DNA of 64,000 nt, from NCBI RefSeq assembly GCF_900168065.1, contig NZ_FUZZ01000003.1, positions 1-64,000 on the forward strand, given 5' to 3'. Under the pieces are notes generated by a model that did not search any database, was not told the origin of the DNA, and saw only the letters and a list, made by a program, of their open reading frames with translations. Position numbers and translations under genes: made by a program. This DNA comes from Chitinophaga ginsengisegetis (GTDB lineage Bacteria; Bacteroidota; Bacteroidia; Chitinophagales; Chitinophagaceae). Shown here in pieces: positions 53,495 through 62,413 of this stretch; positions within the stretch are counted from its first letter, which is position 1; every line of letters begins with the position of its first letter.

Positions 53495-55426
53495 ATGAAA
53501 CACCTAAGTAGCGTGGTGTGGCTGGCAATCTGTTTGCTCAGCACTACACCTGTAATTGTGAAAGCCCAACAACCCGCGGGTGAAAATGAGGCGAACCTCT
53601 CCGAACTTTTGTACAGACCCATTAAACCCACTGCCAAAATCATGGAAGGCACGGAACCTTCCCGGCAGGTAGCAACACCCCGTGGCGCCGTAAACGTAAG
53701 AAACCTCCGCGCCGCCCCTAAATGGAACCTGGCTGCGGACAACACCACCGCACGGCAAATCAATATCGATAACCTCCAGTTGCTGCCGGACAAAGTGATC
53801 ACCGTTAAAAAAGTGAACGCACCGCTCTATTGCACGCCTCCGACCGTAACTATCGGCTGCTGCAGCTATTCCATCAAAGATGAAGTAGCCAATAAAAGCC
53901 TGATGTACGCCTCTCCCGCAGCGGTGTTCAGCAACGAAAACGATGCACGCACCTTTGCCAGCAGCCTGTCGCCCAAAGTTCCTTTCTTCCTCCCGTATAC
54001 CAACAGCAAAGTGTATCCGGCAGGCGCCTGGAAGTATGATAACGGCAATGGCCACGGCTCAGTGGATTACCTCAAAACCAGCGACGCCTATGGCCCTGGC
54101 ATCGATCCAACCTTTGGCGTATACGCTTCCGCCGCCGGAAAAGTAGTAACCGCCATGTGGGACCCGTTCTTCGGAAATGTGGTGATCATAGAACACAAAG
54201 CAGCAGACGGAACATCCTATCGCACCGGCTACTTCCACCTCCGTGGCGGTTTTGATCATGATGTGGCGAACGCAAAAGTCATTAAAGTGAATGACCCCAA
54301 CGACAAAGACGCCCGCGATACCAAGTATAAAAAATTTGCCAACCTGCCCAACCCGTCACAATTACTGTGGGGTACCAACGCCCAAAAGCTGAAAGTAAAA
54401 GCAGGAGATTATGTATACGCCGGCCAGCAAATTGCCTGGGCTGGTAACACGGGCTTTGGTGGCGCCGGCTGGGGACTTAACCAGGACGGCACCCCTACCA
54501 ATCCCAATACCGGCAACAACCACCTGCATTTTATGCTCTGGGTGAAAAGTCCCGGTACTGGCGCCGACTGGATGGAAGTAGATCCCTATGGCGTGTATGC
54601 TACTTCAGAAAGCAGCAACAGCTCCTGCTATGAAATAGGCGCCAACGGCGGATTTAACCGCTTCTTTGCACCTTTCTATCCTTCTTTCCACAATGTACCG
54701 GTGCAGTATATCACCCAATACTGGGGCTACTATACCGGCATGGGCATGGCACTGCAAACGCTGAGCGTACATAAATCCGGTAACCAGTACCTCGCATCCG
54801 GTTCTTTCCAGCAGGGACTTCCCGGCGCCTGGTATTGCCGCATTAACATGAACAGCACCCAGTACCAGCAGTACTTCGACGAATATTATGGCAAAGGATA
54901 TATTCCCCGGCAGATCTCCGTTACCAACGATAACGCCGGTAATCCATTGTTTACCGCTATCTGGCAGAAAAGAGGCAATGAAAACTTTGCCGCCGTACAC
55001 AATGCCACAGATGAAGTATACGCCGCCAAATGGAAAACCTACGTGGAACAGCAGAAAATGCGCGTAACCGAGCACGTAGTATACTATGCCGGTGGTAAAC
55101 GCTACCATGCCGGGGTATTTGGCAGCAGCAATCCCGGAGGGTTTTACATGTATTATGGCATGAATACCAACGACTTTACAAAGAAGTTCGAGGAATTAAA
55201 TAAAGCAGGTTTGATGACAGTGAATGTAAACATCGAGGAAAACGGGAGCCAGAATAACGTAGGTGGGCTCTGGTGGCCTAAGAACAAGGCGTACTATTCG
55301 TATATGAATATGACTCCGTCCGACTACCAGGCTAAGTTCACCGACCTGACGGCCCAGGGATACCGGCTGTTCAGGATCCAGGGATACGACAATTCCTCCC
55401 ATTTTGCCGCTATCTGGATGAAATAA
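53495..55426 (+). CDS. Secreted M23 metallopeptidase with C-terminal BTRD1-like repeats
   Basis: This exported protein of 643 residues starts at ATG 53495 with a signal peptide (MKHLSSVVWLAICLLS) ending near VKAQ. The peptidase region (about 170-370) has the zinc ligands His187 and Asp191 in GHGSVDY and His343-x-His345 in NNHLHFML, as in lysostaphin-type endopeptidases. Residues of about 420-643 hold repeated aromatic units ending in phrases like FTAIWQKR and FAAIWMK, resembling bacterial tandem repeat domain 1. The target may be peptidoglycan of the cell or of prey; the repeat domain may bind a glycan. Both points are inference. A terminator follows. Confidence 0.88.
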   Translation: MKHLSSVVWLAICLLSTTPVIVKAQQPAGENEANLSELLYRPIKPTAKIMEGTEPSRQVATPRGAVNVRNLRAAPKWNLAADNTTARQINIDNLQLLPDKVITVKKVNAPLYCTPPTVTIGCCSYSIKDEVANKSLMYASPAAVFSNENDARTFASSLSPKVPFFLPYTNSKVYPAGAWKYDNGNGHGSVDYLKTSDAYGPGIDPTFGVYASAAGKVVTAMWDPFFGNVVIIEHKAADGTSYRTGYFHLRGGFDHDVANAKVIKVNDPNDKDARDTKYKKFANLPNPSQLLWGTNAQKLKVKAGDYVYAGQQIAWAGNTGFGGAGWGLNQDGTPTNPNTGNNHLHFMLWVKSPGTGADWMEVDPYGVYATSESSNSSCYEIGANGGFNRFFAPFYPSFHNVPVQYITQYWGYYTGMGMALQTLSVHKSGNQYLASGSFQQGLPGAWYCRINMNSTQYQQYFDEYYGKGYIPRQISVTNDNAGNPLFTAIWQKRGNENFAAVHNATDEVYAAKWKTYVEQQKMRVTEHVVYYAGGKRYHAGVFGSSNPGGFYMYYGMNTNDFTKKFEELNKAGLMTVNVNIEENGSQNNVGGLWWPKNKAYYSYMNMTPSDYQAKFTDLTAQGYRLFRIQGYDNSSHFAAIWMK

Positions 55427-55449
55427 GCCGAATACGCCTTTATAAGCGG

Positions 55450-55485
55450 ATGCCACAGCTGGAAACGGCTGTGGCATTCAGTTTT
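55450..55485 (+). terminator. Terminator after the M23 peptidase gene
   Basis: Perfect 10-bp arms ATGCCACAGC / GCTGTGGCAT are followed by a short T run (TCAGTTTT). Confidence 0.75.
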
Positions 55486-55517
55486 AAAGGACATTCTGTC
55501 AGTACGCCAATATTACG

Positions 55518-55525
55518 TATCTTTG
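55518..55525 (+). promoter_or_regulatory. Candidate promoter -7 element of rlmN
   Basis: TATCTTTG is an exact TAnnTTTG match that predicts a leader of about 37 nt. The -33 element is unclear. Confidence 0.5.
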
Positions 55526-55568
55526 CCGTTACTTTCCGACTGCCGTAAGGCAGCCAACTGCTCAATTA

Positions 55569-56618
55569 ATGATAATGAAGTCTGACAATAAAAATATCCG
55601 GCATTTAAGTTTACCGGCTTTACAGGAATATTTCGGGTCAATAGGCGAAAAGCCTTTCCGTGCAAAACAGGTATACGAGTGGCTTTGGCTGCGGCATGCC
55701 GATAGTTTTGAGGCAATGACCAACCTCTCTAAAGAATTACGACAAAAATTAACGGAGCATTTTTCCCTTCCTGCTGTAAAGGTGGATACCGTACAGCAAA
55801 GCAATGATGGTACCATCAAAAGCCGTTTCCGCTTACACGATAATCACCTGGTAGAAGGTGTGCTGATTCCGACCGACAGCCGGCAAACCGCCTGTGTATC
55901 CTCACAGGTAGGCTGCAGCCTGAGCTGCAAGTTTTGTGCTACCGGCTACATGGAACGCAAGCGCAACCTCGACTACGATGAAATTTATGATGAAGTGGCG
56001 CTGCTGAATAAGCAAGCCCTGGAATCATCCGGCAAGAAGCTGAGCAACATCGTGTTCATGGGCATGGGCGAACCCCTGCTTAACTACAAGAATGTATTAC
56101 AGGCCATTGAGCGTATCACTTCCCCCGACGGACTGGGCATGTCGCCAAAACGTATTACCGTTTCTACCGCCGGCGTGGCCAAAATGATCCGCCAGCTGGG
56201 CGACGATAAAGTACGCTTTAACCTGGCACTGTCTTTACACGCCGCCAATGACAAGAAACGCAGTGAAATTATGCCTATCAACGATTCCAACAACCTCAAG
56301 GAATTGATAGACGCGCTGAACTACTTCTACAAGGCTACTGAAAACGAAATTTCTTTCGAATATATCCTCTTCAAAGATTTTAACGACTCAAAAGAAGATG
56401 CTGATGAGCTGATTAAAATATACAGGCAGGTTCCCGCTGATCTGGTAAACATCATCGAATACAACCCGATTGATATGGCCCGGTTCCAGAAACCGGACGC
56501 CAAAAAAGCAGAAGAGTTCATGGAATATCTTGCCAAAAACCGGGTGAATGCAAGATTGCGTCGCAGCCGTGGTAAAGATATCGATGCGGCATGCGGACAA
56601 CTCGCCAATAAAGGCTGA
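55569..56618 (+). CDS. rlmN: 23S rRNA / tRNA adenine C2-methyltransferase RlmN
   Basis: This is a radical-SAM enzyme of 349 residues that methylates C2 of A2503 in 23S rRNA and, in other species, A37 of some tRNAs. The [4Fe-4S] cluster motif is Cys116-x3-Cys120-x2-Cys123 (GCSLSCKFCATG). The two catalytic cysteines expected for the family are Cys109 (TACVSSQVG) and Cys342 (DAACGQLANKG). The GMGEPLLNY motif contacts SAM. A second in-frame ATG two codons later is an equally possible start. It leads a plus-strand run of three RNA-modification genes. Confidence 0.96.
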   Translation: MIMKSDNKNIRHLSLPALQEYFGSIGEKPFRAKQVYEWLWLRHADSFEAMTNLSKELRQKLTEHFSLPAVKVDTVQQSNDGTIKSRFRLHDNHLVEGVLIPTDSRQTACVSSQVGCSLSCKFCATGYMERKRNLDYDEIYDEVALLNKQALESSGKKLSNIVFMGMGEPLLNYKNVLQAIERITSPDGLGMSPKRITVSTAGVAKMIRQLGDDKVRFNLALSLHAANDKKRSEIMPINDSNNLKELIDALNYFYKATENEISFEYILFKDFNDSKEDADELIKIYRQVPADLVNIIEYNPIDMARFQKPDAKKAEEFMEYLAKNRVNARLRRSRGKDIDAACGQLANKG

Positions 56619-56675
56619 TACTATAACAATATTCCTATTGGTCATGCACGCATGATCATCAATCAATAATAATTT

Positions 56676-58307
56676 ATGAAGAAAAAACAACCTGCTAAAA
56701 AAGGGTTTGGTCCATCAAGGGATAACAAATTTGGTAAAAGCGACAAACCAGCAGGCAACCGCAACCGCTCCTCCGCTGATGGCGAAAGGCCAGGAAGAGC
56801 ATCTGCAAAAGATAACCGCAGCGCTGACGACAGCTCCTCATCCCGCAGGCCCCGTTTTGGTGGCGAAAGCGCCGGTGATGAAAAACCTGCTTTCCGCAAA
56901 CGCACTTTCGACAGCAACGGCAGACCGGCCCGCAAAAAAGGACCCGCTACCGATAGCTTTGGAAATGATAAACCTCAACGCGGCAAACGCAGCACCGGCA
57001 GCAGCGAAGAGAAACCTCCGTTCAAACGCAGCTTTGGCGAAAAAGGCGAAGAAAAACGTTCTTTCGGCAGAAGTGATGATAAACGCTCTTTTGGTAAAAG
57101 CGACGATAAACGCTCTTTCGGCAGAAGCGATGACAAACGCTCCTTCGGCCGGGATGAAAAAGCAGGCGCCCGTAAACGTTTCGACAAAGACGAAAAGCCT
57201 TTCCACAAACGCAGCAACGACAACGACTTTAAAGACAAGAAAGATAAACCCGATGGCGAACGCGCTTTCAGCGCTTTCAGAAAAGATGGTGAACGTCCGG
57301 AACGTGTACGCAGCTTCGATAAAGAAGAAAGCCGTGAAAGAGCCCCGCGCAAACGTACCTACGGTGCAGGCGCCGCTAAGAAAACGGACGACAACAGCGC
57401 TTTTCACTTCCACGGAGAAAAGAAAAAAGGCGGAAAAGAAACACCAAGTGGCTTCAACCGTAAAAAGTTCTTTGATAAAACCAACGAACGCTTCGCCGAT
57501 AAACAGGATAAAAAAAAAGGCACAAAAGTAAGAGGCGCTAACGATCACGAACATACGAACGAAGGCAAAGAAAGCATATTTGGCCCCGGTGAAATGCCGC
57601 TGAACAAATTTGTGGCCCATTGTGGTCTTTGCTCCCGCAGAAAAGCAGTAGACCTGATCAAGGAAGGCAAAGTAACCGTGAATGGCAAAGTGGTAACAGA
57701 ACCCGCTACCAAAGTAACCAGCAGCGATGTGGTAACTATGCAGGATAAAAAAATTACCCCGACTAAAAACCTGGTATACATTCTCCTGAATAAACCCAAA
57801 GGCTACATTACTACCACCGATGATCCGGAAGGCCGCAAAACAGTAATGGACCTGATCCAGGATGCCGCAGAAAACGAAAGGGTATACCCTGTAGGACGCC
57901 TTGATCGTAATACCTCCGGCCTGTTGCTGCTCACCAACGATGGTGAACTGGCACAACGCCTGGCTCATCCTAAACACAACATCAAAAAGATTTACCAGGT
58001 AGAACTGGATAAACCACTGACTAAAACCGACTTCGAGCAAATCATTGCAGGCGTAACCCTGGAAGATGGTGTGGCCCTGGTAGATGCGCTGGGTTATGTG
58101 GATCCGAAAGATAAAAAGCAGGTGGGCATTGAAATTCACAGTGGTAAAAACCGCATTGTCCGCCGCATCTTTGAACACCTGGAATATACAGTGGAAAAAC
58201 TGGACCGCGTAATGTATGCGGGTCTTACCAAAAAAACACTGAACCGTGGGCAGTGGCGCTTCCTCAATGAGAAAGAAGTAATCCTGCTGAAACACTTTAA
58301 AAAATAA
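56676..58307 (+). CDS. RluB/RsuA-type pseudouridine synthase with long charged N-terminal extension
   Basis: This protein of 543 residues probably modifies a uridine in rRNA. Residues 1-305 are a low-complexity, Lys/Arg/Asp/Ser-rich extension with tandem KRSFGRSDD units around residues 128-155; it should be disordered and RNA-binding. The S4 domain begins near Met307 (LNKFVAHCGLCSRRKAVDLI). The catalytic domain has Asp410 in GRLDRNTSGLLLLTNDGEL, and the KNRIVRRIFEHLEY motif is the usual RsuA-family end. The start 56676 is 57 bases after rlmN. A long antisense frame opposite this gene is an effect of the biased codon content. Confidence 0.93.
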   Translation: MKKKQPAKKGFGPSRDNKFGKSDKPAGNRNRSSADGERPGRASAKDNRSADDSSSSRRPRFGGESAGDEKPAFRKRTFDSNGRPARKKGPATDSFGNDKPQRGKRSTGSSEEKPPFKRSFGEKGEEKRSFGRSDDKRSFGKSDDKRSFGRSDDKRSFGRDEKAGARKRFDKDEKPFHKRSNDNDFKDKKDKPDGERAFSAFRKDGERPERVRSFDKEESRERAPRKRTYGAGAAKKTDDNSAFHFHGEKKKGGKETPSGFNRKKFFDKTNERFADKQDKKKGTKVRGANDHEHTNEGKESIFGPGEMPLNKFVAHCGLCSRRKAVDLIKEGKVTVNGKVVTEPATKVTSSDVVTMQDKKITPTKNLVYILLNKPKGYITTTDDPEGRKTVMDLIQDAAENERVYPVGRLDRNTSGLLLLTNDGELAQRLAHPKHNIKKIYQVELDKPLTKTDFEQIIAGVTLEDGVALVDALGYVDPKDKKQVGIEIHSGKNRIVRRIFEHLEYTVEKLDRVMYAGLTKKTLNRGQWRFLNEKEVILLKHFKK

Positions 58308-58322
58308 CTGCCGATTTACGGA

Positions 58323-59066
58323 ATGCGATTATCAGAACATATTATACTCGAAACGCCTGATTTTGTTGTAGTCAACAAGCCTTCAGGAATGCTTACGTTG
58401 CCCGACCGTCATGATAATGAGCTTACCTCCCTGATAGCCATCATGAAAAAGGCTTACGGGGAAATATTCACGGTACACCGGCTCGACCGCGAAACCAGTG
58501 GCATTATCCTGTTTGCACGCAACGAAGCAGCGCATAAATATTTCTCGCAGCTTTTTGAAAGCAGGGATGTAAAGAAGTTTTACCTCGGACTGGTAAGTGG
58601 TCAACCAGTACCTAAGCAGGGCAATGTGAGTGAAGGGATCATGGAACACCCTGTACAAAAGGGTAAGATGGTGACTAACCGTAAGGGTAAGCCATCCTCT
58701 ACAGATTATGAAGTACTGGAAGAATTTGGCCTTTACAGCCTGGTAAGGATGCAGATCCATACCGGTCGTACCCACCAGATCAGGGTGCATATGAAGTACC
58801 TGGGACACCCCATTGCAGTAGATGAATTTTACGGCAGCGCGCAACCGGTGCTGTTATCTTCTATCAAGAAAAAATTCAAGTTAGGCAAACATACAGAAGA
58901 AGAGCGGCCATTACTCAGCAGGCTGGCCCTGCATGCGTCTATGCTGATCTTCAAAGACCCTTCCGGCAAGGAATATACGATTGAAGCACCGCTGCCAAAA
59001 GATATGAGTGCCCTGTTAACGCAACTACGGAAACACCGTGGTAAGCAGCCGGCAGGCGAAGAATAA
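58323..59066 (+). CDS. RluA-family pseudouridine synthase
   Basis: This pseudouridine synthase of 247 residues lacks an S4 domain. The catalytic Asp is Asp55 in VHRLDRETSGIILFARN; further family motifs are KFYLGLVSGQ, and the HTGRTHQIRVHMKYLGHPI block with the DEFYG-like DxxYG. Size and lack of S4 suit RluA-type or TruC/RluE-like tRNA or rRNA enzymes; the exact target is unknown. It begins 15 bases after the previous pseudouridine synthase and ends in a bidirectional terminator that overlaps its stop codon. Confidence 0.92.
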   Translation: MRLSEHIILETPDFVVVNKPSGMLTLPDRHDNELTSLIAIMKKAYGEIFTVHRLDRETSGIILFARNEAAHKYFSQLFESRDVKKFYLGLVSGQPVPKQGNVSEGIMEHPVQKGKMVTNRKGKPSSTDYEVLEEFGLYSLVRMQIHTGRTHQIRVHMKYLGHPIAVDEFYGSAQPVLLSSIKKKFKLGKHTEEERPLLSRLALHASMLIFKDPSGKEYTIEAPLPKDMSALLTQLRKHRGKQPAGEE

Positions 59067-59107
59067 AATTAAAAGAGCCGTGTATTGTACACGGCTCTTT
59101 TAATTTT
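59065..59107. terminator. Bidirectional terminator overlapping two stop codons
   Basis: A perfect 20-bp inverted repeat with a 3-base loop (core GAGCCGTGTA / TACACGGCTC, flanked by A/T runs) covers the last bases of the stop codons of both convergent genes. Confidence 0.92.
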
Positions 59108-60827
59108 ATTTTACCAGCTCTGTTATCTTCCCCTGATTGGCTGTTATGGTATGACCGTTTTCAAGATAGATCTTACCATCCCTGTAAACAGCCGGGTAAG
59201 TTTTTCCATCTCTGAAATAATTCCCGGGAACCGGGATATCTCCTTCTTTCCCAAGCTTTACCGGTTCTTTAAACCTGTCAATGATCCATTCACCGGTGGA
59301 AGGACGAAACACTGCCATTTCTGCTCTGCCATCGCCATCGTAATCACCGGGAACTGGAATGTCGCCGGGGATATGCTTTACCTGCAACGGAATATTACCC
59401 AAACTTGTTTGCCATAACGAATTATCCGTACGAAATACGCCTACGTCCAGCATGCCATCTCCGTCATAATCCGCCGGAACGGGAATACCATTTTTATGTC
59501 CGAACCGGATGCTGTCCAGGCCATCAAAATACCAGGTAAGCGTAGCTGGGCGGTACACTGCCACCTCTGCAAAACCATCGCCGTCGTAATCTCCGCACAC
59601 CGGGATATCACCTGCTTGTCCAAGTGTAACTACTTCCCCGCCCTGGAGATAGAATTTACCTTCGGAAGGCCGGAATACAGCTAACTCCGTTTTGCCGTCA
59701 CCGTTATAATCCGCCGGTGCAGGAATGTCTCCTTCTTTTCCAAACGCTATATCGGGCTGCCCTGCTATCTTCCATACACCACGGGAAAAGAAGGCAATGT
59801 CGGTATGCTGGTCATTGTCGTAATCATGATAACGGGCTACGTTGGTATGATGAAACCACGGCAGTGTAAACTCGCTATCTGCATCCTTTTCTTCTTCACC
59901 TGTGTAAGGCGAAAAAGTACGTACACTGATCAGGTCTTTCGATTTCGAAAACTTCATCAAACGCATTAACCCATGACCACCATTTGGCCGGCTCTGGTAG
60001 TCGGATAAAAACGACCGGATAATATTCCCGGCGTAGCCATCCTGACGATACCCTTCGCCGTTATCGCCCACATGTCCTGATAAGGTTAACATCACGTTAG
60101 GGTAACTTTTCAGCCGGTCGAACACACGTTGCGCCTGTTTTGAAAATTTCGGAAAACCCTTCTTGTTAGTACCTGTTGTTTTATTAAAATGAATGATAGA
60201 ATGACTCACAAGGATCGCCTTCCTGTCGCTGTATTTCTCCAATAGCTGGCTGGCCCATTTGTTCATCCCCTCAATATCTTCCCCATAAGAATCATACTCT
60301 AAAAAGATGCTGATAAATTTAATACCACCGGCTTCAAAAAGATCGTAGTGACTATCATTATTATCGCCATAGTGCCCCCCATACCATTTTTTACCCTTAA
60401 AATGTTCGATGCCGAAATACTTGTTGTACTGATCTGTTTTACCACTCAGCGGGTATTGACTTTTAGTCTGGTCGTGATTTCCTACGGCCATGCCATACGG
60501 AATACCCTGCGGATATCCGGCTTGCGGTTTCTCCAGCAGATACATGGATGCCGCTGCATTGACCCATTGTTGCGGAAATTTTTCACCGTCCTCAGAGATG
60601 TCTCCCAGATGGATCACATATCTGATGTTCTCCTTTGCCGCATTTTTTACGATCCACTCCGTTTGTGCAGTAAACATTTCTTTCTTTCCACCATTTTTCT
60701 CTGCAGTGTAATACTGGGTATCCGGAATTACGGCAATAGAAAACTCATCTTCTTCTTTTTGTTGTGCATTGCTAAAGCCACCCATCGTTAACAGTAGCAG
60801 TATACAAAAGCCTCTTTTCATCATCAT
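59106..60827 (-). CDS. Secreted metallophosphoesterase with FG-GAP/VCBS-like repeats
   Basis: This exported protein of 573 residues has a signal peptide ending near GFSNAQ. The calcineurin-like phosphoesterase domain (about 28-330) shows IPDTQYY (Asp36), HLGDISEDG (75-79), GNHDQT, LVSHSIIH and LSGHVGDNG, the metal ligands of the family. From about residue 340 to the end there are five or six units of about 47 residues, each with a Ca-binding-like DYDGDG core and AVFRPS phrase, forming a probable beta-propeller like integrin FG-GAP. It follows SusD by 21 bases in the same operon, so it should act on the substrate imported by the SusCD pair or on a phosphorylated relative. Confidence 0.9.
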   Translation of the reverse strand: MMMKRGFCILLLLTMGGFSNAQQKEEDEFSIAVIPDTQYYTAEKNGGKKEMFTAQTEWIVKNAAKENIRYVIHLGDISEDGEKFPQQWVNAAASMYLLEKPQAGYPQGIPYGMAVGNHDQTKSQYPLSGKTDQYNKYFGIEHFKGKKWYGGHYGDNNDSHYDLFEAGGIKFISIFLEYDSYGEDIEGMNKWASQLLEKYSDRKAILVSHSIIHFNKTTGTNKKGFPKFSKQAQRVFDRLKSYPNVMLTLSGHVGDNGEGYRQDGYAGNIIRSFLSDYQSRPNGGHGLMRLMKFSKSKDLISVRTFSPYTGEEEKDADSEFTLPWFHHTNVARYHDYDNDQHTDIAFFSRGVWKIAGQPDIAFGKEGDIPAPADYNGDGKTELAVFRPSEGKFYLQGGEVVTLGQAGDIPVCGDYDGDGFAEVAVYRPATLTWYFDGLDSIRFGHKNGIPVPADYDGDGMLDVGVFRTDNSLWQTSLGNIPLQVKHIPGDIPVPGDYDGDGRAEMAVFRPSTGEWIIDRFKEPVKLGKEGDIPVPGNYFRDGKTYPAVYRDGKIYLENGHTITANQGKITELVK

Positions 60828-60848
60828 GATATGCTGGTTTGAAAACTA

Positions 60849-62393
60849 TTAAAAGTAGCCGGGGTTCTGGATGATCTTTGGATTGAGTCCCACCTCATTC
60901 TGAGGTATGGGAAATAACAGGTGATGCTGATCAATCACGTACGCATCTGATGAAAGATATGGCAGTTGTTCCCTGATCTTAACGCCAAAGGCATTGATCA
61001 CAGATAGCGCCTTACCGCTTCTGAGCAGATCTGTCCAGCGATGGTTTTCAAATGCCAGTTCTACCCTGCGTTCATGAAAAATAGCGGCACGCAGCTGGGC
61101 GGGATCTGTATTAGTGAAATCGGCCAACCCTGCTCTTCTCCTTACCCGGTTCAACGGCGTCAGTGCATCGGAAGATTTACCCTGTTCATTTAAGGCTTCT
61201 GCCAATAAGAGCAATGCATCAGAAAAACGGTAGATAGGGAAATCATCACCGGAGCCGGTGGGTGATTCCAGCGGAGCATGCAGATACTTTTTTATGTACG
61301 GCACACCAATTTTTCCCGTGGCAGGAACGTAATTGATAATGCTTTTTGCGGCTGAATATTTAAAGTAGTTGCTGGCATCATAGGTACCTTCTGCAATGCC
61401 GACAGAGGCTTCCAGGCGGTTGTCGCCGGCTTCAAAATCACTGATCAGATCATTGCTGGGCGTATTCCATCCACCTGTGCTGGTATTGTCAATAGAAATA
61501 CCCGTTAGCAGTTTAGTGTCTTTACTTCTTGGTAAAAAATGAAAAGACAACACATTGGGCGTAGCACCTGTTAATGTACCTCCGAGAAACTGGATTTCAA
61601 AAACCGATTCCTTACTATTCTTATTCGCTGGCATAAAGGCATCTGCATAGTTTGCATTAAGATCATAGCCCATAGTCAGCATACTGTTTAGCAGCTTCTC
61701 TGCATCTGCCCATTTTTTCTGCGTGGCATACACTTCGGCGAGTAGTATAGTCGCTGATCCTTTGGTGGCCTCTCCTGTTTGCGGGAACTTTGCTGGTGGC
61801 GCCAGTTCAGCGATAGCATCCTGTGCATCCGCAATGATCCGGGCATATACTTCTGCTTCGGTGGCACGGGCCTTAAATGCCTCATCTGCCGTAGTCACTT
61901 CTTTTATAAACAGAGGAACACCTCCGTATAAACGCACGAGTTTAAAGTAGTTGAGCGCCCTTAAAAATTTGGCCTGTCCATCGAGGTTTGCTTTTACTTC
62001 GTTGTTAAGATCAGCGCCTTTCAATCTTTCGATAATGATATTACAACGCGAGATGCCGGTGTAACTATGTTGCCAGGTGGCCGCTACATAAGCATTGGTA
62101 GAGGTATTGATAAAGTCGGAAATGTTTTCACGTTCCACAATAGAAGTACCCCTGTTACCTGGTATAGCCTGATAAATGGTGTTATCAGAGTGCATTTCTG
62201 AAGTAAAATAATCATTCACCAGCACATCCCGGAGAGGTGCATAGGCGGCCACTACAGCCGATCTGAATTGTTGCTCCGTTTTATAAAATACGTCGTCGGT
62301 ATATGCATCTTCAGGCGACCGTTCGATAAAATCCTTGCTGCAGGATATTGTCACTGCACACAAAAGGATCATCACTGTATATAGCTTTTTCAT
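60849..62393 (-). CDS. SusD/RagB-family outer-membrane nutrient-binding lipoprotein
   Basis: This protein of 514 residues is predicted to be a surface lipoprotein that delivers substrate to the SusC transporter. The signal peptide leads to Cys18 (TISCSKDFIERSPED), the likely lipid attachment site. The N-terminal TPR-like helices (about 40-230) and the terminal block LRAAIFHERRVELAFENHRWTDLLR followed by LLFPIPQNEV are hallmarks of the family. It begins 20 bases after susC. Substrate is unknown; the downstream phosphoesterase hints at a phosphate-bearing ligand. The conserved NPNY ending is present here as NPGYF. Confidence 0.95.
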   Translation of the reverse strand: MKKLYTVMILLCAVTISCSKDFIERSPEDAYTDDVFYKTEQQFRSAVVAAYAPLRDVLVNDYFTSEMHSDNTIYQAIPGNRGTSIVERENISDFINTSTNAYVAATWQHSYTGISRCNIIIERLKGADLNNEVKANLDGQAKFLRALNYFKLVRLYGGVPLFIKEVTTADEAFKARATEAEVYARIIADAQDAIAELAPPAKFPQTGEATKGSATILLAEVYATQKKWADAEKLLNSMLTMGYDLNANYADAFMPANKNSKESVFEIQFLGGTLTGATPNVLSFHFLPRSKDTKLLTGISIDNTSTGGWNTPSNDLISDFEAGDNRLEASVGIAEGTYDASNYFKYSAAKSIINYVPATGKIGVPYIKKYLHAPLESPTGSGDDFPIYRFSDALLLLAEALNEQGKSSDALTPLNRVRRRAGLADFTNTDPAQLRAAIFHERRVELAFENHRWTDLLRSGKALSVINAFGVKIREQLPYLSSDAYVIDQHHLLFPIPQNEVGLNPKIIQNPGYF

Positions 62394-62413
62394 ATTTTGT
62401 CAGCGTTAAATGA

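Noticed and set aside
53295..53528. N-terminal extension of the thiolase to 53528
   Set aside because: The extra 78 residues match nothing in thiolases and overlap the divergent M23 gene's promoter and start; MQVAYIVDAVRTP is the normal thiolase start.
56838..58295. 485-codon open frame antisense to the pseudouridine synthase
   Set aside because: The Phe/Ala/Val-rich translation is a by-product of the Lys/Arg/Asp codons on the plus strand, while the plus frame has clear S4 and catalytic motifs.
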